This document shows, one piece after another, positions 48,183 through 53,515 of a stretch of DNA of 53,515 nt. Made by a program: the position numbers and the translations under genes. The stretch comes from a virus, in the IMG/VR virus record IMGVR_UViG_3300036828_000767, positions 1 to 53,515 of that record. One strand, written 5' to 3'. Within the stretch, counting starts at the first letter, position 1, and each line of letters opens with the position of its first letter. The notes beneath the pieces are model-generated. The model was not told the DNA's origin. It saw only the letters and a list, made by a program, of their open reading frames with translations, and made no database searches.

Positions 48183-48310
48183 TTCCGACTGCCCGCCCTC
48201 CGAACGTTCCCGTCTCCTGGTATCGGCGGGCGCTTGAACTCGCCACGAATTTGGGCTCATCGAGCGCGTGGCGAGAGCGTGGCGAAGAAATCTTGCGAGG
48301 CGAGTTGTGA
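48179..48310 (+). CDS. 43-residue protein, unknown
   Basis: Overlaps the stop before it (ATGA). Reads IPTARPPNVPVSWYRRALEL, ATNLGSSSAWRERGEEILRG. Mostly one amphipathic helix. Confidence 0.55.
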   Translation: MIPTARPPNVPVSWYRRALELATNLGSSSAWRERGEEILRGEL

Positions 48311-48447
48311 CCTTCTTGGACAAGCTCACTTCCGCCGAGGTGATGATCCTGTGCGTTCTGGTTGTGGTCGCCGGTGCGGCGGTGCTGATTTCCTTCGCTG
48401 AAGCCTACGGCAAGCGGGGTGGGAAGCGAGGCGGTTCGGATGGGTGA
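48307..48447 (+). CDS. 46-residue single-helix membrane protein
   Basis: GTG overlaps the previous stop (GTGA). Reads TFLDKLTSAEVMILCVLVVV, AGAAVLISFAEAYGKRGGKR. One membrane helix, positively charged end. Unknown. Confidence 0.6.
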   Translation: MTFLDKLTSAEVMILCVLVVVAGAAVLISFAEAYGKRGGKRGGSDG

Positions 48448-48637
48448 CAGGCTCTTCGGCGGCGATGGGAGCCGGTACCAGAATTGGGCTGGCCGTCCGG
48501 CGCACTGGTGGAACATCAGCTACGACACGCATAGCCGGGCGCAGCGAGCGGTGCGGGATGTGTTCCGGCTGTTGTACGTGGTGATGATTGTCGCCTTTTT
48601 CGTGGCCTTCGTCTTCGGCGTGCTGAAGCCTCATTAG
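48440..48637 (+). CDS. 65-residue protein with C-terminal membrane helix
   Basis: Starts at ATG 48440 in overlap with the previous gene. Reads GDRLFGGDGSRYQNWAGRPA, HWWNISYDTHSRAQRA, then LLYVVMIVAFFVAFVFGVLK as a tail anchor. Unknown; with the three genes before it, it forms a cluster of small membrane proteins. Confidence 0.6.
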   Translation: MGDRLFGGDGSRYQNWAGRPAHWWNISYDTHSRAQRAVRDVFRLLYVVMIVAFFVAFVFGVLKPH

Positions 48638-48646
48638 GCTGTCGAT

Positions 48647-48681
48647 TTGACAGGACCATACGTCGTATGTACAATGTAGGT
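48647..48681 (+). promoter_or_regulatory. Full promoter with internal operator for the RHH gene
   Basis: -35 TTGACA (48647-48652), 17 bases, -10 TACAAT (48670-48675), 6 bases, ATG 48682. Between the boxes lies the inverted repeat CATACG-T-CGTATG (48657-48669). This suits autoregulation by the RHH protein. Confidence 0.65.
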
Positions 48682-48930
48682 ATGACTACCAAACAGGTCA
48701 ACCTGACCGCCAAGCCCCGTACCGCCCTCCGCAAGGTCACCGTGAACTTCACCGGCCGCGCCTGGGACTCCATCCGCCGCTCCGCCAGCGTGTTCGAGCT
48801 GACGCAAACCGAAACCATCAACAAGGCCGCCGCGCTCATCGGCGAGGCCGCCAACGCGACGGCCAACGGCGGCGCCGTGTACATCAGGCACCACGAAGGT
48901 GACAAGCTGGAGCGCGTGACGTTCCTCTAA
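48682..48930 (+). CDS. Ribbon-helix-helix-like DNA-binding protein
   Basis: An 82-residue protein: KPRTALRKVTVNFTGRAWDS as strand and first helix start, RRSASVFELTQTETINKAAA as helices 1-2 (L-x-x-T-E-T-I-N-K-A, an Arc/MetJ-like pattern), and GGAVYIRHHEGDKLERVTF as end strands. It is leaderless and has the best promoter of the window, with an operator-like repeat between the boxes. Confidence 0.72.
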   Translation: MTTKQVNLTAKPRTALRKVTVNFTGRAWDSIRRSASVFELTQTETINKAAALIGEAANATANGGAVYIRHHEGDKLERVTFL

Positions 48931-49004
48931 ACCTCTGGCCCGGCGGTTGCACAGACTTCCAGCGTTGCCTCCGCCGGGCCAGACCCATCGTCGAGGGTCA
49001 CCGA

Positions 49005-49172
49005 ATGGAAAGCAAAGAACTAGCCGCGCTGCTGCTGGTGGTTTTCGTTGGCGTGTCCGCGCTGATGGTGGCGGGGAGCCTGACCTTGCGGCAATACTTC
49101 CTGACGCAAGGCGCGCAGCAGGTTCAGCACTCGCTGCGGCACCTATGCCAGGCCAACGCCAAATTCTGCTAG
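49005..49172 (+). CDS. 55-residue membrane protein
   Basis: GAGGG before the ATG. Reads ESKELAALLLVVFVGVSALM, VAGSLTLRQYFLTQGAQQVQ, ending LCQANAKFC. One membrane helix and a helical outside part with two Cys. Unknown. Confidence 0.6.
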   Translation: MESKELAALLLVVFVGVSALMVAGSLTLRQYFLTQGAQQVQHSLRHLCQANAKFC

Positions 49173-49180
49173 GGGCAACG

Positions 49181-49678
49181 ATGGTTAAGGACCACAAAGG
49201 TCAGGCGTCACCGCGGTGGGCGTTCATGAACGGCTTCCAGGTGCGGAAGGCGGACAGCCCGTACCTGGACCGGCTGCGACTCGTCCAGACGCCACTGTTC
49301 GGCGTCTTCCTGCACCGCATCCACCTGCCCGACCTGGACCATGACCCGCACGACCACCCGTGGGCGTTCTGGTCGCTGATCCTGTCCGGCGGTTACGTCG
49401 AACAGGTGTGGGCGGGGAAGAACCCCGGCTGGCGGCACGACGTGCATTCGCTGAGGTTTCACCGGCGCCGCGGCTCCCTGCATAAGATGCCAGTGAACCG
49501 GGCACACAAGATCACCGAGGTCGAAGGTGAACTATGGACTCTCGTCATCACCGGGAGGCGCTGCCGTAACTGGGGTTTCTGGACCATGGACGGGCCGGTT
49601 CCCTGGCGGGACTACCTGGGAGATGATGTGAGCGAGTACAGCGCCCTGTGGGAATCCCCTGCGGAGCGCCCGCACTAA
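49181..49678 (+). CDS. Cupin-like protein, 165 residues
   Basis: ATG 49181 behind AGGGG. Core: PLFGVFLHRIHLPDLDHDPH, DHPWAFWSLILSGGYVEQVW, HKMPVNRAHKITEVEGELWT, LVITGRRCRNWGFW. The HDPHDHP and the later H with E are cupin-type metal ligands, and this sequence is common in phages of actinobacteria as an unassigned cupin. Function unknown; a small-molecule or sugar enzyme is possible. Confidence 0.72.
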   Translation: MVKDHKGQASPRWAFMNGFQVRKADSPYLDRLRLVQTPLFGVFLHRIHLPDLDHDPHDHPWAFWSLILSGGYVEQVWAGKNPGWRHDVHSLRFHRRRGSLHKMPVNRAHKITEVEGELWTLVITGRRCRNWGFWTMDGPVPWRDYLGDDVSEYSALWESPAERPH

Positions 49679-49693
49679 GGAAGGGCTCTCACC

Positions 49694-49783
49694 ATGCTGC
49701 TTCTGGTTATCCACCACGTCATGCAAGCGATGCAGCACCTGCACGGCCTCGTTGTGGGGCCGGACATGTACCACCACGCCTGA
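49694..49783 (+). CDS. 29-residue His/Met-rich peptide
   Basis: Reads LLLVIHHVMQAMQHLHGLVV + GPDMYHHA. Six His in 29 residues. It follows AAGGGCTCTC and ends before AGGAGG of the next gene. Confidence 0.45.
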   Translation: MLLLVIHHVMQAMQHLHGLVVGPDMYHHA

Positions 49784-49792
49784 GGAGGCTAA

Positions 49793-49924
49793 ATGAACAA
49801 GGACAAAGGCAACTCTTTCAGTAACGGTCTCCGTGCGGGCGACATCGACGCATCGCAGACGCTGCCGGTCGTGCATCCTCCCGAGCACTGCACGTGCATC
49901 TGGTGCCTGGACGGCCACAAGTAA
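49793..49924 (+). CDS. 43-residue zinc-knuckle-like protein
   Basis: GAGGAGG before the ATG. Reads NKDKGNSFSNGLRAGDIDAS, QTLPVVHPPEHCTCIWCLDG. HCTCIWC near the end could bind zinc. It closes this transcription segment. Confidence 0.6.
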   Translation: MNKDKGNSFSNGLRAGDIDASQTLPVVHPPEHCTCIWCLDGHK

Positions 49925-49934
49925 ATCCACCGAC

Positions 49935-49977
49935 GCGAGACCCCGGCCTGTTTCGCCCCCAGCGGCCGGGGTCTCGC
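49935..49977 (+). terminator. Hairpin terminator (14-bp stem)
   Basis: Perfect arms GCGAGACCCCGGCC / GGCCGGGGTCTCGC with a 15-base loop, 10 bases beyond the last stop. Confidence 0.75.
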
Positions 49978-49985
49978 CTAAGGCG

Positions 49986-49997
49986 TAATATCGGGTC
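49986..49997 (+). promoter_or_regulatory. -10 box for the leaderless gene at 49998
   Basis: TAATAT (49986-49991), 6 bases, then ATG; it stands directly behind the terminator. Confidence 0.5.
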
Positions 49998-50192
49998 ATG
50001 GCCAAGCAAAACGCGTTCTCGGGTGGCACCGCTGAGGTGCAGTACCAGCAGGCGGTCACGAGCGGGTTCGTGCGGGTAGGCAGCCAGGAAGTGTTCGTGA
50101 AAGCCGGTGAAACCACCGTTGGCACGAACAGTCCGCTGTACCAGGCCGCACCGCAGTTGTTCGTGCCGTTCCAGGTCACTACCTGGCCCTAA
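49998..50192 (+). CDS. 64-residue protein, unknown
   Basis: Reads AKQNAFSGGTAEVQYQQAVT, SGFVRVGSQEVFVKAGETTV, LYQAAPQLFVPFQVTTW. Beta-rich; could be a small virion or surface protein. Leaderless, and alone between a terminator and the next promoter. Confidence 0.6.
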   Translation: MAKQNAFSGGTAEVQYQQAVTSGFVRVGSQEVFVKAGETTVGTNSPLYQAAPQLFVPFQVTTWP

Positions 50193-50199
50193 AAGGGGT

Positions 50200-50213
50200 G
50201 GTATACTAGGTGG
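50200..50213 (+). promoter_or_regulatory. Extended -10 promoter TGGTATACT for the gene at 50214
   Basis: TGG-TATACT (hexamer 50202-50207), 6 bases, then ATG. Identical nonamer to 42864 and 52614. Confidence 0.6.
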
Positions 50214-50426
50214 ATGACCACCACGACACCGTCCAAACCCGTACCTGAACTAGTCGCGCAAGACGCCGTCGGGGGAGTATTCGGCTTGTGTGCCTTCGTT
50301 GCAGGGTTCGCGTTCCACTGGCCGCTGCTGCTAACCGCAATCGAAGGCGTCGCCGTCGGCCTGGTCGCCTGGTACGGCATGGGCCTGTTTTACAGTTACG
50401 CACGCCGAAGGGGGTTCGATGTCTAA
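50214..50426 (+). CDS. Membrane protein with two helices, 70 residues
   Basis: Reads TTTTPSKPVPELVAQDAVGG, VFGLCAFVAGFAFHWPLLLT, AIEGVAVGLVAWYGMGLFYS. Two hydrophobic helices and a basic end. A holin-like outline, but too short a clue to name. Leaderless. Confidence 0.62.
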   Translation: MTTTTPSKPVPELVAQDAVGGVFGLCAFVAGFAFHWPLLLTAIEGVAVGLVAWYGMGLFYSYARRRGFDV

Positions 50427-50559
50427 GATTCTAACCGAGAAGGCCGAGGGTGCTCATGTACCCGACTGCGGCTCCTGCGGCGGGAAGGTGACCGGCGGTT
50501 CCTGCCCTCGGTGCGGCGCGGACTTCATCGGCCAGAAGAACCTCAAAAATGAGCCGTAG
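50419..50559 (+). CDS. 46-residue zinc-ribbon protein
   Basis: Overlaps the membrane gene by 8 bases. Reads SKILTEKAEGAHVPDCGSCG, GKVTGGSCPRCGADF. Two CxxC pairs make a full zinc ribbon. Unknown. Confidence 0.62.
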   Translation: MSKILTEKAEGAHVPDCGSCGGKVTGGSCPRCGADFIGQKNLKNEP

Positions 50560-50749
50560 CGACGACATCCTCGCCGTGCTTGCCGAGAGACCACGTGACT
50601 CGCGGGAAATCGCCCTCGCGCTGGGCCTCGGTGGTTCTCGTGCCGCCGCGTCGAACATACTCGGGACGCTCCGGCGCATGAAAGCCAGGAACCTGGTGCA
50701 GCGCGGGCAGAAAACCGAATATGGCACCTGGATTTGGGAGCCAAAATGA
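50549..50749 (+). CDS. Winged helix-turn-helix protein, 66 residues
   Basis: Overlaps the zinc-ribbon gene by 11 bases. SRSDDILAVLAERPRDSREI, ALALGLGGSRAAASNILGTL as HTH, RRMKARNLVQRGQKTEYGTW as wing. A small MarR/ArsR-style DNA-binding fold without a sensor part. Confidence 0.72.
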   Translation: MSRSDDILAVLAERPRDSREIALALGLGGSRAAASNILGTLRRMKARNLVQRGQKTEYGTWIWEPK

Positions 50750-50907
50750 AAATCAAGGACCTTGATCCTGATGTCAGGGAAACTATCCGTCTCCTGATCG
50801 CCTTGGTTTGGGAACTGCATCTTTACCCGGGGCCGTTGGTCCCCGAAGCCCTGGAAAGGTTCCGCTATCTAGCCGACACGTTCGGCGTACCCCTGGAGGA
50901 AGAATGA
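50746..50907 (+). CDS. 53-residue helical protein
   Basis: ATGA overlap with the gene before and with the vWA gene behind. Reads KIKDLDPDVRETIRLLIALV, WELHLYPGPLVPEALERFRY. Unknown; coupled to the vWA gene. Confidence 0.6.
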   Translation: MKIKDLDPDVRETIRLLIALVWELHLYPGPLVPEALERFRYLADTFGVPLEEE

Positions 50908-51587
50908 CGAAGAAGGCTAAGGCAAAGCGCGTCCTGCACCTTTTCATCCTGGACCGGACCGGTTCGATGGGTGACCCGGCCGACCCCGGGTCGAAACTAA
51001 CTAAGGCCGAGGTGGCGACCACCGGCATCGCCGGGTATGTCGAGGCGCAGAAAGGAGACGGCGTCCTGTTCACCGCCTACGAGTTCGACACCTACGGCAC
51101 CGATAAGATCGCCGACAGGGCCTCGTGGTTCAACTGGACGTGCGTTCCCCGTAACGGCACCCCTCTCCTCGACGCCGTCGGCACCGTCCTCCAAACCGAA
51201 GCCCCGGCGATCGACGCGCTACCCAAGGCTGAGAAGCCGGACCGGGTGTTCGTGGTCATCGCCACCGACGGCCAGGAGAACGCTTCCAGGGAGTGGAGCA
51301 AGCAGGCCGTTGGGAAGCTCATCGCAGACCGCACCAAGGCCGGGTGGGACGTCGTGTTCATCGGCGCGAACTTCGACGCCTTCTCCGAAGCAGGCGGCAT
51401 CGGTGTCCGTCGCGGCTCCACCATGTCCACCAACACGGCGAACAAGGGCGCGTACGCGGCGTCGTTCGCGGCGACTAGTTCCGCGGTGACCCGCGCCGCC
51501 GCGGGCGGGCAGTCGGTGTCTTACACGCCTGCTGAGCGGACCTGGGCCGAACAAGGCGACGAGGCGGAGACCAAGACGGAGAAGTAG
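50904..51587 (+). CDS. von Willebrand factor A-domain protein
   Basis: A 227-residue single vWA domain. MIDAS parts: FILDRTGSMGD (D-x-T-G-S), NGTPLLDAVG (Thr) and VVIATDGQENASREW (Asp). VGKLIADRTKAGWDVVFIGA continues the Rossmann-like fold; the last 50 residues are Ala/Ser/Thr-rich and end acidic. Single-domain vWA proteins of this build are frequent in actinophage accessory regions, with unknown role, perhaps as metal-dependent protein-binding adaptors. GGAGGA before the ATG. Confidence 0.85.
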   Translation: MTKKAKAKRVLHLFILDRTGSMGDPADPGSKLTKAEVATTGIAGYVEAQKGDGVLFTAYEFDTYGTDKIADRASWFNWTCVPRNGTPLLDAVGTVLQTEAPAIDALPKAEKPDRVFVVIATDGQENASREWSKQAVGKLIADRTKAGWDVVFIGANFDAFSEAGGIGVRRGSTMSTNTANKGAYAASFAATSSAVTRAAAGGQSVSYTPAERTWAEQGDEAETKTEK

Positions 51588-51596
51588 CATTTGGGC
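51585..51596 (+). promoter_or_regulatory. -10 box for the leaderless gene at 51597
   Basis: TAGCAT (51585-51590), 6 bases, then ATG; starts at the vWA stop. Confidence 0.4.
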
Positions 51597-51764
51597 ATGA
51601 CCGTTCTTCTGGCTGACGGCACCACGCGCACCGTCAACGGCGACGAGTTCTCCATCGACGAGCAGGGCAACATGGTGGTCACTTCCAGTGGCCAGTCTGT
51701 TGCCGGGTTCGCCGTGGGGCGCTGGGCCGCTGTTTATCTCACCAACCAGGTGTCCACGCCGTGA
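51597..51764 (+). CDS. 55-residue beta-rich protein
   Basis: Reads TVLLADGTTRTVNGDEFSID, EQGNMVVTSSGQSVAGFAVG. The turn-rich strand pattern (LADG..R...GDEF..D..G.L.V) is common among small phage proteins. Unknown. Confidence 0.62.
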   Translation: MTVLLADGTTRTVNGDEFSIDEQGNMVVTSSGQSVAGFAVGRWAAVYLTNQVSTP

Positions 51765-51967
51765 CCCGTGAACTTGTGCTTCTCACGTTCCACAACTGGG
51801 GCGCGCTGACCAACTTCGACGTCAGCGAGGCGTGCGACCGTGCCCGGGACAACCCGGGGACGCGGCAGCGGCTGACCATCAGCGAGAATTGGTTCGCCGA
51901 CATCACCTACGAAGACGGCGACTATACCCTGGCGCAGGGCAGGACGATGCAAGGAGGCGGGCGCTGA
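51761..51967 (+). CDS. 68-residue protein, unknown
   Basis: GTG overlaps the stop before it (GTGA). Reads TRELVLLTFHNWGALTNFDV, SEACDRARDNPGTRQRLTIS, ENWFADITYEDGDYTLAQG. Alpha/beta; no family recognised. Confidence 0.6.
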   Translation: MTRELVLLTFHNWGALTNFDVSEACDRARDNPGTRQRLTISENWFADITYEDGDYTLAQGRTMQGGGR

Positions 51968-52275
51968 TGATTCATTCCTATTACCGGGCGCAGCAGATCG
52001 GCGGGTATTCCGGCCCGGTGGATTGTGTCCTCGCCGACGCGACGTCGTTGCGTCTTGATGCGCAGCTTCACGCTGAGGCGAACGGCAGCGGGATGGTGGG
52101 GTCGCTGACGTTGAAGGGCGGTGTGACGCACCTGTTCCACGGCGGCGACGCGGTGACGTTGCGGCTGATTAACACGCTCCCGGCGGGGATGGAGCGGAAG
52201 TTTGTGGTGTCGGGCGTGGTGACAACATCCCGCGCGGATTTCGCGCAGGTCGGCTCGGTTGGGGGCTGGTTCTGA
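51967..52275 (+). CDS. 102-residue beta-rich protein, unknown
   Basis: TGATG overlap start. Reads IHSYYRAQQIGGYSGPVDCV, LADATSLRLDAQLHAEANGS, TLKGGVTHLFHGGDAVTLRL, ERKFVVSGVVTTSRADF. Strands throughout; may be a small OB- or barrel-like protein. Directly before the DUF397 gene (1-base overlap). Confidence 0.6.
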   Translation: MIHSYYRAQQIGGYSGPVDCVLADATSLRLDAQLHAEANGSGMVGSLTLKGGVTHLFHGGDAVTLRLINTLPAGMERKFVVSGVVTTSRADFAQVGSVGGWF

Positions 52276-52601
52276 TGACGTGGCGTAAGTCCAGTTACAG
52301 CGCGTGCAACGGCAACTGCGTAGAGATTGACATGGACTGGTACAAGTCCAGCCGCAGTGCGTACAACGGCTCTTGCCTCGAAGTCGCTTACCGCAAATCC
52401 AGCCGCAGCAACGGCGACAGTTACTGCCTGGAGGCTGCTTACCGCAAATCCAGCCGCAGCAACTTCCACAGTTGCTGCACCGAGGCTGCCCTGCGCAGCG
52501 GGACCGTGCTGGTGCGGGACTCCAAACTGGGCGACGCCTCTCCGGTGCTGGAGTTCAGTCCGGCTGCGTGGGCGGACTTCATCGGTGGGATCAAGGGGTA
52601 G
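52275..52601 (+). CDS. DUF397 protein with four tandem copies of its first motif
   Basis: A 108-residue protein. The C-terminal part (RSGTVLVRDSKLGDASPVLE, FSPAAWADFIGGIKG) is a normal DUF397 end. The N-terminal motif, usually present once, occurs four times: WRKSSYSACNGNCVEID, WYKSSRSAYNGSCLEVA, YRKSSRSNGDSYCLEAA, YRKSSRSNFHSCCTEAA. The last two units share 27 identical bases at a 51-base period (52386, 52437). In actinomycetes, DUF397 proteins pair with XRE-type regulators (WhiJ/BldB-like systems). Here a partner gene is not next to it. Confidence 0.85.
   Translation: MTWRKSSYSACNGNCVEIDMDWYKSSRSAYNGSCLEVAYRKSSRSNGDSYCLEAAYRKSSRSNFHSCCTEAALRSGTVLVRDSKLGDASPVLEFSPAAWADFIGGIKG
52386..52463 (+). 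repeat. 51-bp tandem duplication in the DUF397 gene
   Basis: A 27-base identical segment starts at 52386 and again at 52437; two more, older copies of the unit precede it. Confidence 0.8.
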
Positions 52602-52613
52602 TCACCGCTAAGG

Positions 52614-52629
52614 TGGTATACTAGATGGT
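52614..52629 (+). promoter_or_regulatory. Extended -10 promoter TGGTATACT for the gene at 52630
   Basis: TGG-TATACT (hexamer 52617-52622), 7 bases, then ATG. Confidence 0.6.
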
Positions 52630-52884
52630 ATGACCACGGTCCTGCGTACCGAGCACAACGCCCGGCACGCCTACCGCTGTGACTCATGCCGCAACCCCAT
52701 CCACCCGGGACAACGGTACGAACGTATCGCCATTCCCCCCAACAGTGACATTGGTAACACTGGCTGGTTTCATCACCGGCAGCACATCCCGCCAGGGGCC
52801 TGCAACTGGGGCGAACCCGACCACGTACACACCACCACCTGCCTTGAATGCGACCAGCTCGACCTTTTCCAGGAGCCCCTATGA
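52630..52884 (+). CDS. Zinc-binding protein, 84 residues
   Basis: Reads TEHNARHAYRCDSCRNPIHP, GQRYERIAIPPNSDIGNTGW, FHHRQHIPPGACNWGEPDHV, TCLECDQLDLFQ. CDSC and CLEC with a His/Cys middle give one or two zinc sites; the R-C..C...I..G..Y.R pattern is common in actinophage proteins. Leaderless. Confidence 0.7.
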   Translation: MTTVLRTEHNARHAYRCDSCRNPIHPGQRYERIAIPPNSDIGNTGWFHHRQHIPPGACNWGEPDHVHTTTCLECDQLDLFQEPL

Positions 52885-53090
52885 CAGATTGGTCTTTGCT
52901 TGGCATGGACCTTATCCCGCCGGACGATGACGAAAACGACCTGCAACAGCCTCTCGACGCCCTCACCATCGTCAAAGGCTTCGACTCGAACGGAGAAATA
53001 GCCTGGTGGCTCGCCAGGACGCCTGACCTTAACGACATGGAGACCGTAGGCATGCTCCACTGGGCACTGAAGAAGATCGAAGACACGTGA
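52881..53090 (+). CDS. 69-residue acidic protein, unknown
   Basis: AGGAG before the ATG, 4-base overlap with the gene before. Reads TDWSLLGMDLIPPDDDENDL, VKGFDSNGEIAWWLARTPDL, then METVGMLHWALKKIED. The GMLH.AL end helix is frequent in small phage proteins of unknown role. Confidence 0.65.
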   Translation: MTDWSLLGMDLIPPDDDENDLQQPLDALTIVKGFDSNGEIAWWLARTPDLNDMETVGMLHWALKKIEDT

Positions 53091-53302
53091 GCGTTGAGAT
53101 AACCGATGGCCAGCGCGCTGAGCTAGTAAGGGCGCTGGCCGACGCCATTTACTATCGGGGCGATGTCGAATCCGGCCCAGATTCGTGCCACGACTGTCAG
53201 ATGGACCCGGACGGCACCTGCGACGACCACTTGAACGACATGCAAATGGCCGAAACCTGGCGGGAACTGCGCGCCTTCCTGTGGCGGGAAGGAGACGAGT
53301 AG
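53087..53302 (+). CDS. 71-residue Cys-containing protein
   Basis: GTG overlaps the stop before it (GTGA). Reads TDGQRAELVRALADAIYYRG, SCHDCQMDPDGTCDDHLND. The C-x2-C...C-x2-H block suggests zinc. Similar short proteins occur in actinophages; unknown. Confidence 0.65.
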   Translation: MSVEITDGQRAELVRALADAIYYRGDVESGPDSCHDCQMDPDGTCDDHLNDMQMAETWRELRAFLWREGDE

Positions 53303-53311
53303 TATGCCAGA
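53300..53311 (+). promoter_or_regulatory. -10-like box before the GTG at 53312
   Basis: TAGTAT (53300-53305), 6 bases, GTG. It overlaps the stop of the gene before it, so it may be chance. Confidence 0.25.
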
Positions 53312-53515
53312 GTGCCTATCCGGCCGGAGAACAAGCACCGGTACCCGGCTAACTGGAACGACATTTCCAGGGCGATCAAGGAACGCGCCGGGTGGCGGTG
53401 CGAATGCCTGGGCGAATGTGGCCGCGGCACCCACGACGGGCGCTGCCCCAACGAACACGGCATGCCCGCGTATGGGAGCGGGTCCAAGGTGATCCTCACC
53501 ACCGCCCACCTGAAC
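53312..53515 (+). CDS. HNH endonuclease, N-terminal part (runs off the right edge)
   Basis: GTG-started frame, open to the window edge: PIRPENKHRYPANWNDISRA, IKERAGWRCECLGECGRGTH, then VILTTAHLN as the first half of the HNH site. RYP..W..I...I..RA..RCE.CG is the usual start of phage HNH nucleases of this type. The GTG is the only start, since a TAG lies just before it in frame. Confidence 0.78.
   Translation, partial: MPIRPENKHRYPANWNDISRAIKERAGWRCECLGECGRGTHDGRCPNEHGMPAYGSGSKVILTTAHLN

Noticed and set aside
53304-53492. ATG-started plus-strand frame at the right edge
   Set aside because: The alternative GTG frame at 53312 gives a recognisable HNH start; the ATG frame gives an Ala/Thr/Pro mix.
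1-53515. Integrase, attachment sites, tRNA genes and lysis genes
   Set aside because: None could be supported by reading; small membrane proteins at 39799, 47814, 48307 and 50214 could include a holin, but nothing specific shows it.

Overview
The window is a large piece of a tailed, long-tailed (siphovirus-type) phage of a high-GC actinobacterium, seen from inside a genome whose two ends lie outside the window. The actinobacterial host is inferred from the GC-rich coding sequence, frequent GTG starts, -10 elements of the TANNNT type, a BldC/Xis-like helix-turn-helix gene and a DUF397 gene, a family I know only from actinomycetes and their phages. I see no integrase, no tRNA and no CRISPR array, so whether the phage is temperate cannot be decided here.

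Layout. From 42.8 kb leftwards to base 1 nearly everything is on the minus strand and is the virion module, read right to left: putative small terminase, large terminase, portal, a giant fused prohead protease-capsid gene, small head proteins, a roughly 10-kb sugar/glycosyltransferase block (22.9-33.0 kb), a set of head or fibre proteins including one with 24 copies of an 18-residue repeat, head-tail connector, neck proteins, tail tube, the G/GT tail chaperones with a -1 frameshift site, a 1772-residue tape measure with two wall-cutting domains, Dit-like protein, a baseplate protein, a 1678-residue tail fibre with a glycosidase-like barrel, and the start of one more tail gene. From 42.9 kb rightwards the genes are mostly on the plus strand: small early or accessory proteins (zinc ribbons, small membrane proteins, HTH and RHH regulators, an ASCH protein, a vWA protein, a DUF397 protein). 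One minus-strand island at 45.1-47.3 kb encodes a ParB-like protein and a fused ABC-ATPase/GNAT protein, a plausible Mom-like DNA-modification cassette.

Insertions. Five HNH endonuclease genes sit in or between other genes, two of them facing against the virion operon together with an XRE-type regulator.

How it fits together. The virion genes are cut into segments by strong hairpins, and many genes start 6-7 bases after a TANNNT -10 box with no ribosome-binding site, i.e. as leaderless mRNAs. The sugar block contains six glycosyltransferases, a FkbM-type methyltransferase and a three-enzyme set (SDR, C-methyltransferase, cupin) fit to make a branched deoxysugar; its place among head genes suggests glycosylation of virion proteins. 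Inside the same block lie a probable Acb2/Tad1-type cyclic-nucleotide sponge and a 55-residue protein that copies a 16-residue stretch of the major capsid protein.
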